Under the pieces are notes generated by a model that saw nothing but the letters and a program-made list of their open reading frames with translations, searched no databases and had not been told where the DNA came from. This document shows, one piece after another, positions 33,814 to 42,813 of a stretch of DNA of 64,000 bases. The number at the start of each line of letters is the position of its first letter. The first letter of the stretch is position 1. The position numbers and the translations under genes were made by a program. The stretch covers positions 20,107,682 to 20,171,681 of the forward strand of contig CM064538.1 of the NCBI GenBank assembly GCA_032716605.1, given 5' to 3'. This DNA is from Paralithodes platypus (taxonomy: Eukaryota > Arthropoda > Malacostraca > Decapoda > Lithodidae).

Positions 33814-34259
33814 TTAAGGGGGCCCACCTTCTCTGCTTTTTTTTGCTATCATTCTCCTTTCCTCTCGTGCGTGCATCCCTTCGGCCCAATTTCCAGCCTA
33901 TTGTTTTAAGACCGTTTACCGCCCCCGTTGAACATCCTCCCCGCTCATCCAATTGTCAAATATGTTTACTGTGCGAGCGGTATTTTTAGCGAGCCGCGAT
34001 ATATATATTTTTGTTTTGTGACCCAGCTAGCTAAATTTGTACCTTTTTTCGATAGAAAAATGTGTCCGGCAAAGCCGGATTTCTCCATAACAAGGCTGGC
34101 TCGCTATCGCTCGCCAGGAAGAAATCGACACCTGGATAGGGATAAACGTTTTAGTTTTCAACTGAAAACGTTTTCAGTTGACTGAATGGGGCCGAATGGA
34201 TACAAGCCAGAGAAAGAGAGAGGAGAGAGAGTATAAACAAAGCAGGTGGGGTTCCGTAA
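33814..34259. mobile_element. Family A foldback element, diverged left arm
   Basis: TTAAGGGGGCCCACCTTCTC at the left, GAAGCCCC-type arm blocks degenerated, left core broken up (GCGAGCGGTATTTTTAGCGA), hairpin TCCGGCAAAGCCGGA, intact right core GGCTCGCTATCGCTCGCCAG, GGGGCCGAATGGATACAAGC and a right end near GTGGGGTTCCGTAA. The right arm has an extra small palindrome (CAACTGAAAACGTTTTCAGT). Confidence 0.7.
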
Positions 34260-34309
34260 CTTCCGTTCACGCAACGCACGATTTGCTGGGAGTTTACGAG
34301 ATCTATTTT

Positions 34310-34310
34310 G

Positions 34311-34347
<37 letters not shown>

Positions 34348-34350
34348 GTG
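34310..34350. repeat. (GT)n microsatellite
   Basis: (GT)n followed by imperfect GTGTATG repeats to about 34470. A matching arrangement occurs at 34998-35100. Confidence 0.85.
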
Positions 34351-34558
34351 TGTGTATGTTGACTATGTGTGTATGTGTCACTGAGTTTGGATGTGTTTGT
34401 GACTACGTGTGTGTGACTCTGTTTGGATGTGTGCGTGTGTGTTTGGATGTGTATATGTGTGGGGTGACTGTGTGTGATATTAACTACATATTAAAACTAT
34501 CGACAACTATCATCCGCAGACCAATAAAGTACCATATACCGGTACTCCACTAACACCA

Positions 34559-35000
34559 TTAAGGGTGGATGGCCGCATTATTGATTTTATATATCTTTTA
34601 TACATACCGTACCGTACTGTATGTATTTTGTTAGTTTCTCCCTAGACCTCCATCAAGCTTAAACAAAAGAACCTTCTTCAAGATAAAATTTGTACATTTT
34701 TCGATAGCAAAATGTCCTGCCGAAGGCCGATTCCTTTTAAATTAGAGGCTCGTATCGCTCGCCAGGAAAAAATTGACACATAAATAACACAAAGCTTAAA
34801 ACACCAATATTACAGCTTAAATTGACAACAAAAGCCTTAATTATTGACAACAAAAAAGCCTTAATTGACAACAAAAAGCCTTAATATTGAAAAAAAGCCT
34901 TAATCTTGACACAACAAGCCTTAATATTTGAACAACATGGGACAAAAAGTAAAAAAAATCGACATTATAATGCCGAACGCTAAAATCTGAAAACTAATGT
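34559..35000 (-). mobile_element. Family B element with internal tandem amplification
   Basis: Starts TTAAGGGTGGATGGCCG. Shows CCTAGACCTCCATCAAGCTT, TTTGTACATTTTTCGATAGC, GCCGAAGGCCG and the core GGCTCGTATCGCTCGCCAG. From 34790 to 34935 a unit like AAAGCCTTAATATTGACAAC is repeated six to seven times, replacing the family's usual spacing. The end runs into (GT)n. Confidence 0.65.
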
Positions 35001-35100
35001 GTGTATGTGTGTGTGTGCGTTGTGTGCGTGTGTGTGTGTGTGTGTGTGCGTGCGGGTGTGTGTGTGTGTGTGTGTGTGCGTGTGTGTGAGTGTGATAGGG
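34998..35100. repeat. (GT)n microsatellite and duplicated flank
   Basis: (GT)n, then TCATCTGCAGACCAATACAA and CTCCACTAAGACCGTTAAGG at 35131-35179, paralogous to TCATCCGCAGACCAATAAAG and CTCCACTAACACCATTAAGG at 34509-34563. A block of GT repeat plus flank was duplicated about 620 bp apart. Confidence 0.7.
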
Positions 35101-35173
35101 ATAGGTTATATTCTGTAGTTATATAGTATATCATCTGCAGACCAATACAAGACCATTTACTCCACTAAGACCG

Positions 35174-36241
35174 TTAAGGGGGCCCATCTTTTCTTTAATG
35201 CACAGAAAACTAAGTACATTCAATTATCTAACCGACAGAATCTCACTGACTCCCATATATTTTTTAATGATGTAAATATTCCCACTTCCCCTAGTATTGG
35301 CATTATCGGTGTAACATTAACTACTAACTTGAGCTGGACACATTATGTTAGAAGCATTGCTAAGAATGCCTCTTAAAAACTGGGACTCCTGTACAGAGTT
35401 CGAGACTTCATCACTGACGAGCAGTTGGCCGTAATATATAAAAGACATGTGCGTGCTCAGATGGATTACTGTTCACGCTCTGTGGGGTGGAAGTGGAGTG
35501 GTTGCATTGAGGCAGTTGGACAAAATTCAAAATAAAGCTATTAGATTAATCAATAACCCTGCAATCACACAGGACCTTCCTACATTATCCATACGAAAAA
35601 CGTTGCATCCCTTGCATTATTCTACAGATATTTTCACAGCAATTGTTCCGAGGAACTTGCTTCAATTGTGCCGCCTCTCCACATCTTTCCCCGTAGAACT
35701 AGGGCAGCTGAGAGCGTACATGAATTTACACTTTCTCCTCCACAATGCAGAACTTCTGCTTATCAGAATTCATTTATCCCTAGAACGACTACCTCTTGGG
35801 AATTCACTTCCCTCGAGTTGCTTTCCCCAAACTTACAATCTACAAATGTTTAAATCCAGTTGTTAAAAACATTTTATGAATGGAGGATGCCTTTAGGCAC
35901 ATGAACCTTTTGTTTATCTGTGTTTTTTCCTTCGTCCGTTCATTGTCTCTTTAAAAAAAAAAAAAAAAAAAAAATCTCCTATCTTGTTTTATCTCTCTCC
36001 CTCAATGGCTTGTATACATTCGGCCCCATTTCAGCCTACTGCTTTAAGACGTTTTATCCCCATCCATGTGTCTATTTTTCCTGGTGAGCATTAGCGAGCT
36101 AGTATATTTTATATAATGTTTTTGTCAACAGGCTAATTTGTAAATTTTTGGATAGAAAAATGTCTCCGGCGAAGCCGGATTTCTCCGTACAATGCTGGTT
36201 CGCTATCGCTCGCCAGGAATAAATCGACACCTGGATGGGGA
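35174..36241. mobile_element. Family A element split by a LINE, right arm lost
   Basis: Left tip TTAAGGGGGCCCATCTTTTC (35174), a LINE insertion (about 35192-35974), then GGCCCCATTTCAGCCTACTG, core CCTGGTGAGCATTAGCGAGC, hairpin TCCGGCGAAGCCGGA and the second core GTTCGCTATCGCTCGCCAGG. It is cut at CTGGATGGGGA by a family B element starting at 36242. Confidence 0.75.
35192..35974 (+). pseudogene. LINE reverse transcriptase C-terminal remnant with poly(A)
   Basis: The conceptual product changes frame several times. It reads FNAQKTKYIQLSNR, IGIIGVTLTTNLSWTHYV, KLGLLYRVRDFI and HVRAQMDYCS, then VALRQLDKIQNKAIRLIN, YFHSNCSEELASIVPP and SFIPRTTTSWEF, the thumb and C-terminal region of a jockey/I-type RT. 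The catalytic palm is absent (5' truncation). A 22-base poly(A) at 35953-35974 ends the copy, inside a family A element. At least three frameshifts or stops make it non-functional. A related fragment lies at 59240-59520. Confidence 0.75.
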
Positions 36242-36599
36242 TTAAGGGGATATGGGTCGTATTTACTTGCTTGTTGTTTTATCTCTATTTTTTAGTTTTC
36301 CTGCCTAGACCTCCATCAAACTTAAATCATCACCCCCAAGACTCTCCTTCAAGATGAATTTGTACATTTTTCGGTAGAACAATATCTCGGCCGAAGGCCG
36401 GTTCCTCTTAAATTACAGGCTCGCCATCGCTCGCCAGGACAAAAATCGACACCTAAATGGCACGAAAGTTTCTTAAAATTGACAGAAATGACAAAGGTTC
36501 TTAAAATCTACAAAATAATGGTTGAATTCTGAAAACCTATGTGGCTAGACACGAGGGAAGAAGGCGGGGTGACCAATAATAACAACCCATCTCCCTTAA
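36242..36599 (-). mobile_element. Family B TTAA element
   Basis: TTAAGGGGATATGGGTCG at the left tip, CTAGACCTCCATCAAACTTA, TACATTTTTCGGTAGAACAA, hairpin GGCCGAAGGCCGG, core GGCTCGCCATCGCTCGCCAG, and a right tip AACAACCCATCTCCCTTAA, which is also the first unit of the 48-bp minisatellite. Confidence 0.8.
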
Positions 36600-37815
36600 C
36601 ACCACACCCTTAATTGGTCTCACAATAACAACCCATCTCCCCTTAGACACACCCACCCTTAATTGTCTCACAGAACAACCATCTCCCCTTAACACCACCA
36701 ACCTTAATTGGTCTAAGAATAACAACCCCTCTCCCCTAACACCACCCACCCTTAATTGGTCTCACAATAACAACCCATCTCCCCTTAACACCACCACCCT
36801 TAATTGGTCTCACAATAACAACCCATCTCCCCTAAGACCACCACCCTTAATTGGTCCTCACAATAACAACCATCTCCCCTTAAGACCACCACCCTTAATT
36901 GGTCTCGCCCAATAACAACTCTCCCCTTAAGACCACCACCCTTAATTATTCTCACAATAACAACCCATCTCCCTTTACACCACCACCCTTAATTGGTCTC
37001 ACAATAACAAACCATCTCCCTTTAACACCACCACCCTTAATTGGTCTCACAATAACAACCCCCTTAAGACCACCACCCTTAATTGGTATCACAATAACAA
37101 CCATCTCCCCTTAACACCACCACCCTTAATTGGTCTCACAATAACAACCCATCTCCCCTTAAGACCACCACCCTTAATTGGTCTCACAATAACAACCCAT
37201 CTCTTCTTAAGACCACCACCCTTAATTGGTCTCACAATAACAACCCATCTCCCCTTAACACCACCACCCTTAATTGGTCTCACAATAACAACCCATCTCC
37301 CCTTAACACACCACCCTTAATTGGTCTCACAATAACAACCCATCTCCCCTTAACACCACCACCCTTAATTGGTCTCACAATAACAAACCCCTCTCCCCTT
37401 AACACCACCCTTAATTGGTCTCACAATAACAACCCCTCTCCCCTTAAGACCACCACCCTTAATTGGTCTCACAATAAACCCATCTCCCCTTAACACCACC
37501 ACCCTTAATTGGTCTCACAATAACAACCCTTCTCCCTTTAACACCACCACCCTTAATTGGTCTCACAATAACAACCCTTCTCCCCTTAACACCACCACCC
37601 TTAATTGGTCTCACAATAACAACCCATATCCCCTTAACACCACCACCCTTAATTGGTCTCACAATAACAACCCATCTCCCCTTAACACCACCACCCTTAA
37701 TTGGTCTCACAATAACAACCCATCTCCCCTTAACACCACCACCCTTAATTGGTCTCACAATAACAACCCATCTCCCTTTAACACCACCACCCTTAATTGG
37801 TCTCCCAATAAGAAC
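36575..37815. repeat. 48-bp minisatellite containing a family B end
   Basis: About 26 units of roughly 48 bp: CACCACCACCC, TTAATTGGTCTCACAATAAC, AACCCATCTCCCCTTAA. The last block is the terminal sequence of family B, and the array starts at the right tip of the B element ending at 36599. Each unit holds two TTAA sites. Units vary by small indels and by AACACC/AAGACC. Confidence 0.9.
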
Positions 37816-38043
37816 TTAACTTTCCTCTGACTCATCTCCAAGGACTCTCCTTCCCAGAACTTTACTTTCTGGCCCCCCTTCTCCCTCGTGTTTACCTCCA
37901 GTAGTTTAAAATATGAAAACTAATGGGGCTAAACACGAGGAAGAAGGGGGACCACCACCACCACCCACTAATTGGCCTCACAATAATAACTAACTTTATC
38001 CTCTGACTCATCTCTCCAATTTATCTCCTTCCCAGAACTTTAC
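37816..38043. mobile_element. Deleted family B relic and flanking array debris
   Basis: At 37862-37955 a B left tip (CCTTCTCCCTCGTGTTTACC) is joined almost directly to a B right tip (TAATGGGGCTAAACACGAGG), an internally deleted derivative. Fragments of the 48-bp unit (CACTAATTGGCCTCACAATA) follow. Confidence 0.6.
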
Positions 38044-38422
38044 TTAAGGGGAGATGGTCGTTTTTTCTGGTCTCTCCCCCTTCTTCCTCGTGTTTAGCCC
38101 CATTAGTTTTCAGATTGTAAGACGTTCGGCTCGTTAGTTTGGCGATTTTATGACCTTTCGCCCCATTTCGTTGTCAATTTTAAGACCGTACCATTTAGGT
38201 GTCGATTTTTTCCAGGCGAGCGATAGCGAGCCTGACATTTTAAGAGGAATCGGCCTTCGGCCGGGACGTTTTTCTACCGAAAAAAAATGTAAAAATTTAT
38301 CTTGAAGGGGGGTCTAGGGAGTGTTTTTCTAAGCTTGATAGAGGTCTAGGGAGGAAACTAAAAAAATTACATAAATGAAAATATCGGGAAAAAATAATAC
38401 AAAATAATAAATCTCCCCTTAA
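38044..38422 (+). mobile_element. Family B TTAA element, complete
   Basis: 379 bp from TTAAGGGGAGATGGTCG to AAATCTCCCCTTAA. Blocks: CCCCATTAGTTTTCAGATTG, core CCAGGCGAGCGATAGCGAGC, hairpin CGGCCTTCGGCCG, TTTTTCTACCGAAAAAAAAT, AAGCTTGATAGAGGTCTAGG. Sequence continuing after it (TTAATTGGTCTGACAATAAC) is minisatellite-like, so it inserted in or beside the 48-bp array. Confidence 0.8.
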
Positions 38423-38458
38423 TTGGTCTGACAATAACAAATAACTTTCCTCTTTTGT

Positions 38459-38700
38459 TATTAATCGAGTTTAGGAGTAAAGTTGGTTGGTTGAGAGAAC
38501 ATAATAATTCTAGCCATTTAGGTGTGGATTTTGTTTTACCGACGAACGCTAGCGAGCCTGTATTTTAGGTGGAACCGGGATATTTTCTACCGAAAAATGT
38601 ACAAATTTAGAAAGGGGATTTTGGGGATGCTTATTTAAGCTTGATGGAAGTCTAGGGAGGAAATTAAATAAATAATAAATAAATAAATAGACCAATAAAC
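38459..38700 (+). mobile_element. Family B fragment beside a short dispersed repeat
   Basis: 38514-38700: CATTTAGGTGTGGATTTTG, core CCGACGAACGCTAGCGAGCC, TTTTCTACCGAAAAATGTAC and GCTTGATGGAAGTCTAGGGA; both tips missing. The preceding 50 bp (38459-38512, TTTAGGAGTAAAGTTGGTTG) match 21432-21480. Confidence 0.6.
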
Positions 38701-39036
38701 TGTTAGGAGTAGGCTGTAGGCACCAGCCGAACAGGGCGGTACTCCCGGGTAATGCTAGGTGGTTGATGAGGACAACTGGAACTCCTGTTTCACCACCTGG
38801 CCTCCCTAGCTGATCCTTTCTGTGCTTCATCAATATTGAGGGCAACCCCAGCCTGCCCTCCAAAACACCTTCTCCTCCAATCATTACATTATACTACAAA
38901 CACCTTACATACTACACTAGCTTTAAAAAAAAAAAAAAAAAAAAAAATCACGACCCCCTTCGCAGTCCGTGGGGGGGGGGGGGGGGGTCAGAAATACCCC
39001 CATTGGTCTGTAATGAGGCCGCTTCTCCATGAGGTG
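38701..39036. other. No gene; poly-A and poly-G runs
   Basis: About 220 bp of ordinary DNA, then A24 (38923-38947) and G17 (38971-38987). Frames here have no recognisable domain. Confidence 0.5.
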
Positions 39037-39130
39037 TTAAGGGGAGGTATGTCGTTTTTCTGGGCCCCCCTTCTCCCTCATGTTTATCCCCTTTAGGTTT
39101 GACATTTTAAGACGTTCACCCCATTTTGTT
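39037..39130 (+). mobile_element. Family B left tip, truncated
   Basis: TTAAGGGGAGGTATGTCG, GGCCCCCCTTCTCCCTCATG and TTTTAAGACGTTCACCCCAT, then the match ends. Confidence 0.65.
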
Positions 39131-39244
39131 CACCTCCCTCCGTTTTCTCGCAAAGTTGGTGGAGAGAAAATGGGGACTTTATAGGACTCACTTTTGTGTT
39201 TTTTATTACTCCCACTAAATTGATTCGTCACTCTGGTCTTCTTT

Positions 39245-39258
39245 CTTATTGTTGATCT

Positions 39259-39313
<55 letters not shown>

Positions 39314-39971
39314 AAGGAGTACAAAGGAAATCAAGCAACAACAGATCTAGTGACCCTTCTAGGTTGCTTGTCCTCCAAAACACTGAGGACCAGGTGTCCA
39401 AACAGTTGTTTAGAGTGGGTAAGGGAACATTGGAAAGGGAATTACTGCCCTGGAACTAATGTCCGTGGCAGGATTAGGAAGTTAGTAGAGGACAGATGGG
39501 TTAGTAACTGAGGGGGGGATAAAATAAAGTTATTCATTTACAAACACAGTCAGTCTCAGTCGCGGGTTTGATGCGAGATATTTGTCTAGGCGGAGTTTAA
39601 ATGAATCAACGGTGATGCAGTCTATAACGTTTCGGGGAAGCCCATTCCACAAGTTGACAACTCGATTGAAGAAGAAATTCTTAGATTCGTGTGAGTTAAA
39701 AGATTTACCAATAATTTTGCAACCGTTTCCCCGCGTGTAATTAGATTGGTCGATAGTGAAGTACTTACTACAGTTCATATTGTCGATGCCTTTGATGATT
39801 TTGAACACTTGAATTAAGTCACCTCTTAATCTGCGCTGGGTTAAAGGAAATAGATTTAATTCTCTAAGACGCTCTTCGTATGGTTTTTTCTTTAGGCTAG
39901 GTATCATTTTGGTAACTCTACGTTGAACTCGTTCTAGCTTGTTAGAGAGAGAGAGAGAGAGAGAGAGAGAG
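39245..39971 (-). mobile_element. CR1-like LINE 3' fragment with (CT)n tail
   Basis: Minus-strand order: RT C-terminus (about 39940-39530), a 3' UTR (39529-39310) ending in the direct repeat TCCTTTGTACTCCTTTGTAC, then (TC)n (39308-39261). The 5' side is bounded by another (GA)n at 39944-39971. Confidence 0.7.
39530..39940 (-). pseudogene. LINE RT C-terminal end
   Basis: An uninterrupted 135-codon tail of a CR1-type ORF2: KLERVQRRVTKMIPSLKKK, YEERLRELNLFPLTQRRLRG, DLIQVFKIIKGIDN, then FFFNRVVNLWNGLPRNVID and FKLRLDKYL before the stop at 39530. The part upstream of about 39940 is (GA)n translation. The catalytic RT is absent. It is similar to, but distinct from, the tail of the LINE at 19625-20634. 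Confidence 0.75.
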
Positions 39972-40381
39972 TAATACAGTTGGATAATAAAACTGAGAAG
40001 AGTTCGAGGATTTACAAAGCAAAGGTAAACCAAACCAAAAAAAAATTATGGAAACTTTTGGAAGGCTGGCTAGAGGGGGGGAGGGGGGAGGAGGTCAGGA
40101 GGGGAAGTAGGTAGGGAGGTAGCAATTAACTTTGACGAGAGATAAGGTGAAAGAAGAAGAAGAAGAAGAAGAAGAGGAGGATTTATGGAGGAGAGAGAAA
40201 TGGCACAAGGGCGGATAATCTTAACCCCTTCTGTACCGGTGACGTCCTTTTCATTATGTTCAGGCAATCATTAGACGTTTATGTACACTCTGATACCATA
40301 GTCTCTAGCCCACTCATACGAATTCCTGGACCGCTTATGTTTATTTTGTATGCAATTATAACTATCTGGATTACATTTCGG
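39972..40381. other. piggyBac-like terminal fragment in otherwise featureless DNA
   Basis: TTAACCCCTTCTGTACCGG at 40221-40239 matches the terminal repeat of the elements at 56807-58979, and the next 60 bp (ATCATTAGACG, TGTACACTCTG) resemble their inner end. A family B element follows at 40382. The rest, including a (GAA)n at 40155-40175, shows nothing. Confidence 0.5.
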
Positions 40382-40707
40382 TTAAGGGGAGATATCCACT
40401 TGAGGGATTTTTTTCCTGACCCCTTTCTCCCTCATGTTTAGCCCCATTGCTTTTGATATTATAAAACGTTTGCCCCATTAGTTTAGCGATTTTAAGAACT
40501 TTCACCCCATAGTAAGACCTTTTGTGCAATTCAGGTGTCGATTTTTTCCTGGCGAGCGATAGCGAACCTGTAATTTAAGAGGAACCGGCCTTCGGCCGGG
40601 AAATTTTTCTACCGAAAAATGTAAAAATTTATCTTGAAAGGGACTCAAGGGGGTGTAATTTTAAACTTGATGGAGGTCTAGGGAACAAACTAAATACCTC
40701 TCCTTAA
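40382..40707 (+). mobile_element. Family B TTAA element, complete
   Basis: TTAAGGGGAGATATCCACTT to CCTCTCCTTAA. Core CCTGGCGAGCGATAGCGAAC, hairpin CCGGCCTTCGGCCGG, TTTTTCTACCGAAAAATGTA, CTTGATGGAGGTCTAGGGAA. Its tip variant (ATATCCACTTGAGGGATTTT) is shared with the copies at 56413, 58583, 60569 and 63419. Confidence 0.8.
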
Positions 40708-40710
40708 ATC

Positions 40711-41030
40711 TTGCTTATCAAGATAAAGAGCCCGATGACCGACGATCACGTCATTTACCAACATGCCTGTAATTATGAGGACTGTGGACCTTATTCCTAT
40801 ATTGGCATGTCGCCGACTTGTCTTTCACGTCGGTTAACTCTTCACCTTCAGGCTGGAGCCATCAAAGACCACTATCTCACCCCCACCTCACACGCAACGA
40901 GTTAGAGAAACACACCACCATACTCGATAAAGAAAGTGACCCAAGGAGATTACCTACAGTATACTCGAAGTGTTATATATCCAAGCCTTACATCCTAACA
41001 TCAACAACCAAACTCTAGACCTTCAGATCC
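40711..41030 (+). pseudogene. Penelope-like element C-terminal fragment (GIY-YIG type)
   Basis: The product reads ACNYEDCGPYSYIGMSPTCL, SRRLTLHLQAGAIKDH and, after a frame change near 40905, TTILDKESDPRRLPTV and SKCYISKPYI. The Cys pair, GPYSYIG and SRRLTLHLQ pattern resembles the GIY-YIG endonuclease tail of Penelope-like retroelements. The RT part is not present. Family recognition is from memory of the motif style. Confidence 0.5.
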
Positions 41031-41039
41031 TTCCTTCTG

Positions 41040-41390
41040 CCAAAAGGCACTATCCTACAGGACCTAACGCCCCCCGGTGCCCTTGACGCAGCCCCCCGCG
41101 CTACCTCCTTCAGCTTCGTCTTCTGCTGGCGCCACACGTACTATGCAACTTAGGCCACGCCCCTCGACACGCAGCCAATCAGCTTTGACCCCGCCAACCG
41201 ACCAACACCATCCCGCATCCAGTGCGCCTGCGTGAAGCGGTTCCCCCTTTTGCACTCCTAGAATACCCCTCCACCAATAGGAGACTTTTGCCCCCTGATT
41301 TTCGCCTCCTCTGATCCTCCACCCTCTATATATACCCTTCCTATTTACCTTTTATATCATAAAGAACAAGAGAGAGAAGCAAACCTTAAC
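41040..41390. other. GC-rich stretch upstream of the jockey-like LINE
   Basis: CCCC-rich DNA with CTATATATACCC (41326-41337) about 60 bp upstream of ORF1 coding. It could be the LINE 5' UTR or unrelated sequence. No gene. Confidence 0.4.
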
Positions 41391-41391
41391 T

Positions 41392-42099
41392 AGAGCTAAC
41401 CCCAACATCACTTATAGCCAAGCAACATCCAAAGGCTGGGTACAGGCCAAGAGCTCCACTAGCACTGACACCACCAAAATAGCCATTTTGATGCATTATG
41501 CTCATCAATGTAATGTGGCTCAACCTGGAACTTTTAACAAAGTTATGAATGAAGTTTTAAAGAAAAATAATCTCCCACAAGTAATATTGCCAGACAACCC
41601 ACCATCCGAAATCATACTAAAAAAGACCACCCCACATAATGAGGCCCCAGATGAAAGTACAACAGAACATTCAAACCTACAAAAATAACAAAATCAAGAA
41701 GCAATGAATGAACAAGAACAAACCCAAGAGCAAGCGACAAATGACAATATAAGTTTTAACAATGAGCCAACATTAACAGCTGCTGACATAGGGCTGAGGA
41801 TGATCACGTCAAAATCGATTGGTTGGCCAAGAGATAACATAACCAAAGAGTTCCTAATTGATAGTATGGAAAGAGGGAAAATGAAATGGATCTATACAAA
41901 CCAACGATATGATGAAGATGATGTGTACACGGCAATAACCAATGATAAGGTCAAACTAAGCAGCTGCTTCCGTCAAGTTGAGGACTCGGCATTAAAAAAA
42001 CTACGAGTAGGACTACAAATTGAACGATCACCACCACCAAGAAAGGACAAATACCAAGGGAGTAAACACAGAAGGCAATCGAAAAGGGAAAGTCTATAA
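41392..42099 (+). pseudogene. LINE ORF1, C-terminal part
   Basis: One frame containing a single stop at 41686-41688. The product reads ANPNITYSQATSKGWVQA, then ILMHYAHQCNVAQPGTF, NKVMNEVLKKNNLPQVILP, a Gln/Glu/Asn-rich linker, GLRMITSKSIGWPRDNIT and a basic C-terminus (RKDKYQGSKHRRQSKRE). No zinc knuckle is visible, so the N-terminal half is missing or too diverged. Position upstream of the endonuclease and the basic tail support a nucleic-acid-binding ORF1 protein. Confidence 0.55.
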
Positions 42100-42133
42100 A
42101 TACACCACCTTATAAGTATATTTAGTAAAGTCA

Positions 42134-42760
42134 ATGGATACAATTAAGATAATCTCTCACAACGTACTTCATTGGCCAAATCGATCAAAACAGCTAACAA
42201 ATCTATATCTAAAAGAAGACCCACTTGTGATTATAATCAACGGTCATGGCTGTAAAAATAGTTCAGATATAGCAATAAAGGGTTTTTTACACATATTTTA
42301 GAAATTCATCAGAGGAACTGCACGATGGCTCTGCAATGCTAATAAAGCAAAACATAAAACATAAAATAGATGAAAATTTTACTTCAGACATAATAAGTCT
42401 AAGCATAGAAACATCACTCGGAATTATTAACATATCAACAACATCGATCTACCCCCAAGAAGACCATTTTTGCCTTATCCAGATTTTCATAGACTTGCAT
42501 CATACAATAATGCCTCATACATCATAGGTGATTTGAATGCCAAACATAACATACTAGGACACAACACAAATAATGCTGTTGGTACTGGAATCGCTAGATT
42601 TATCAATGACCAGAAACTTAACCATGTTGGACCAAATTTCCCAACTTTTATCAGAGGAATTTCACAAACAGACCCAGACATAGTTTTAACAAATAATAAT
42701 TGCAGACATAACCTCTCTATAGAACCAGGCCCGCTAACAACCTCAGATCACATCCACTAA
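42134..42760 (+). pseudogene. LINE ORF2 endonuclease domain
   Basis: Starts at ATG 42134 with TIKIISHNVLHWPNRSKQL, the usual N-terminal Asn-containing motif. It then reads EDPLVIIINGHGCK, stops at about 42300, and resumes in two other frames with ISLSIETSLGIINI, IGDLNAKHNILGH (catalytic GDxN), DPDIVLTNN and TTSDHIH (SDH motif). Core motifs survive but at least two frameshifts and one stop break the domain. Confidence 0.7.
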
Positions 42761-42813
42761 TTTTAAAAATAACGGCAAGACCATTAACTATCCCTAGAAC
42801 TGAAAGATACGAT

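Noticed and set aside
36537..37758. Repeat-protein frames (VVIVRPIKGGG units) on the minus strand
   Set aside because: Translation of the 48-bp minisatellite. 48 is a multiple of three, so frames stay open where no indel occurs.
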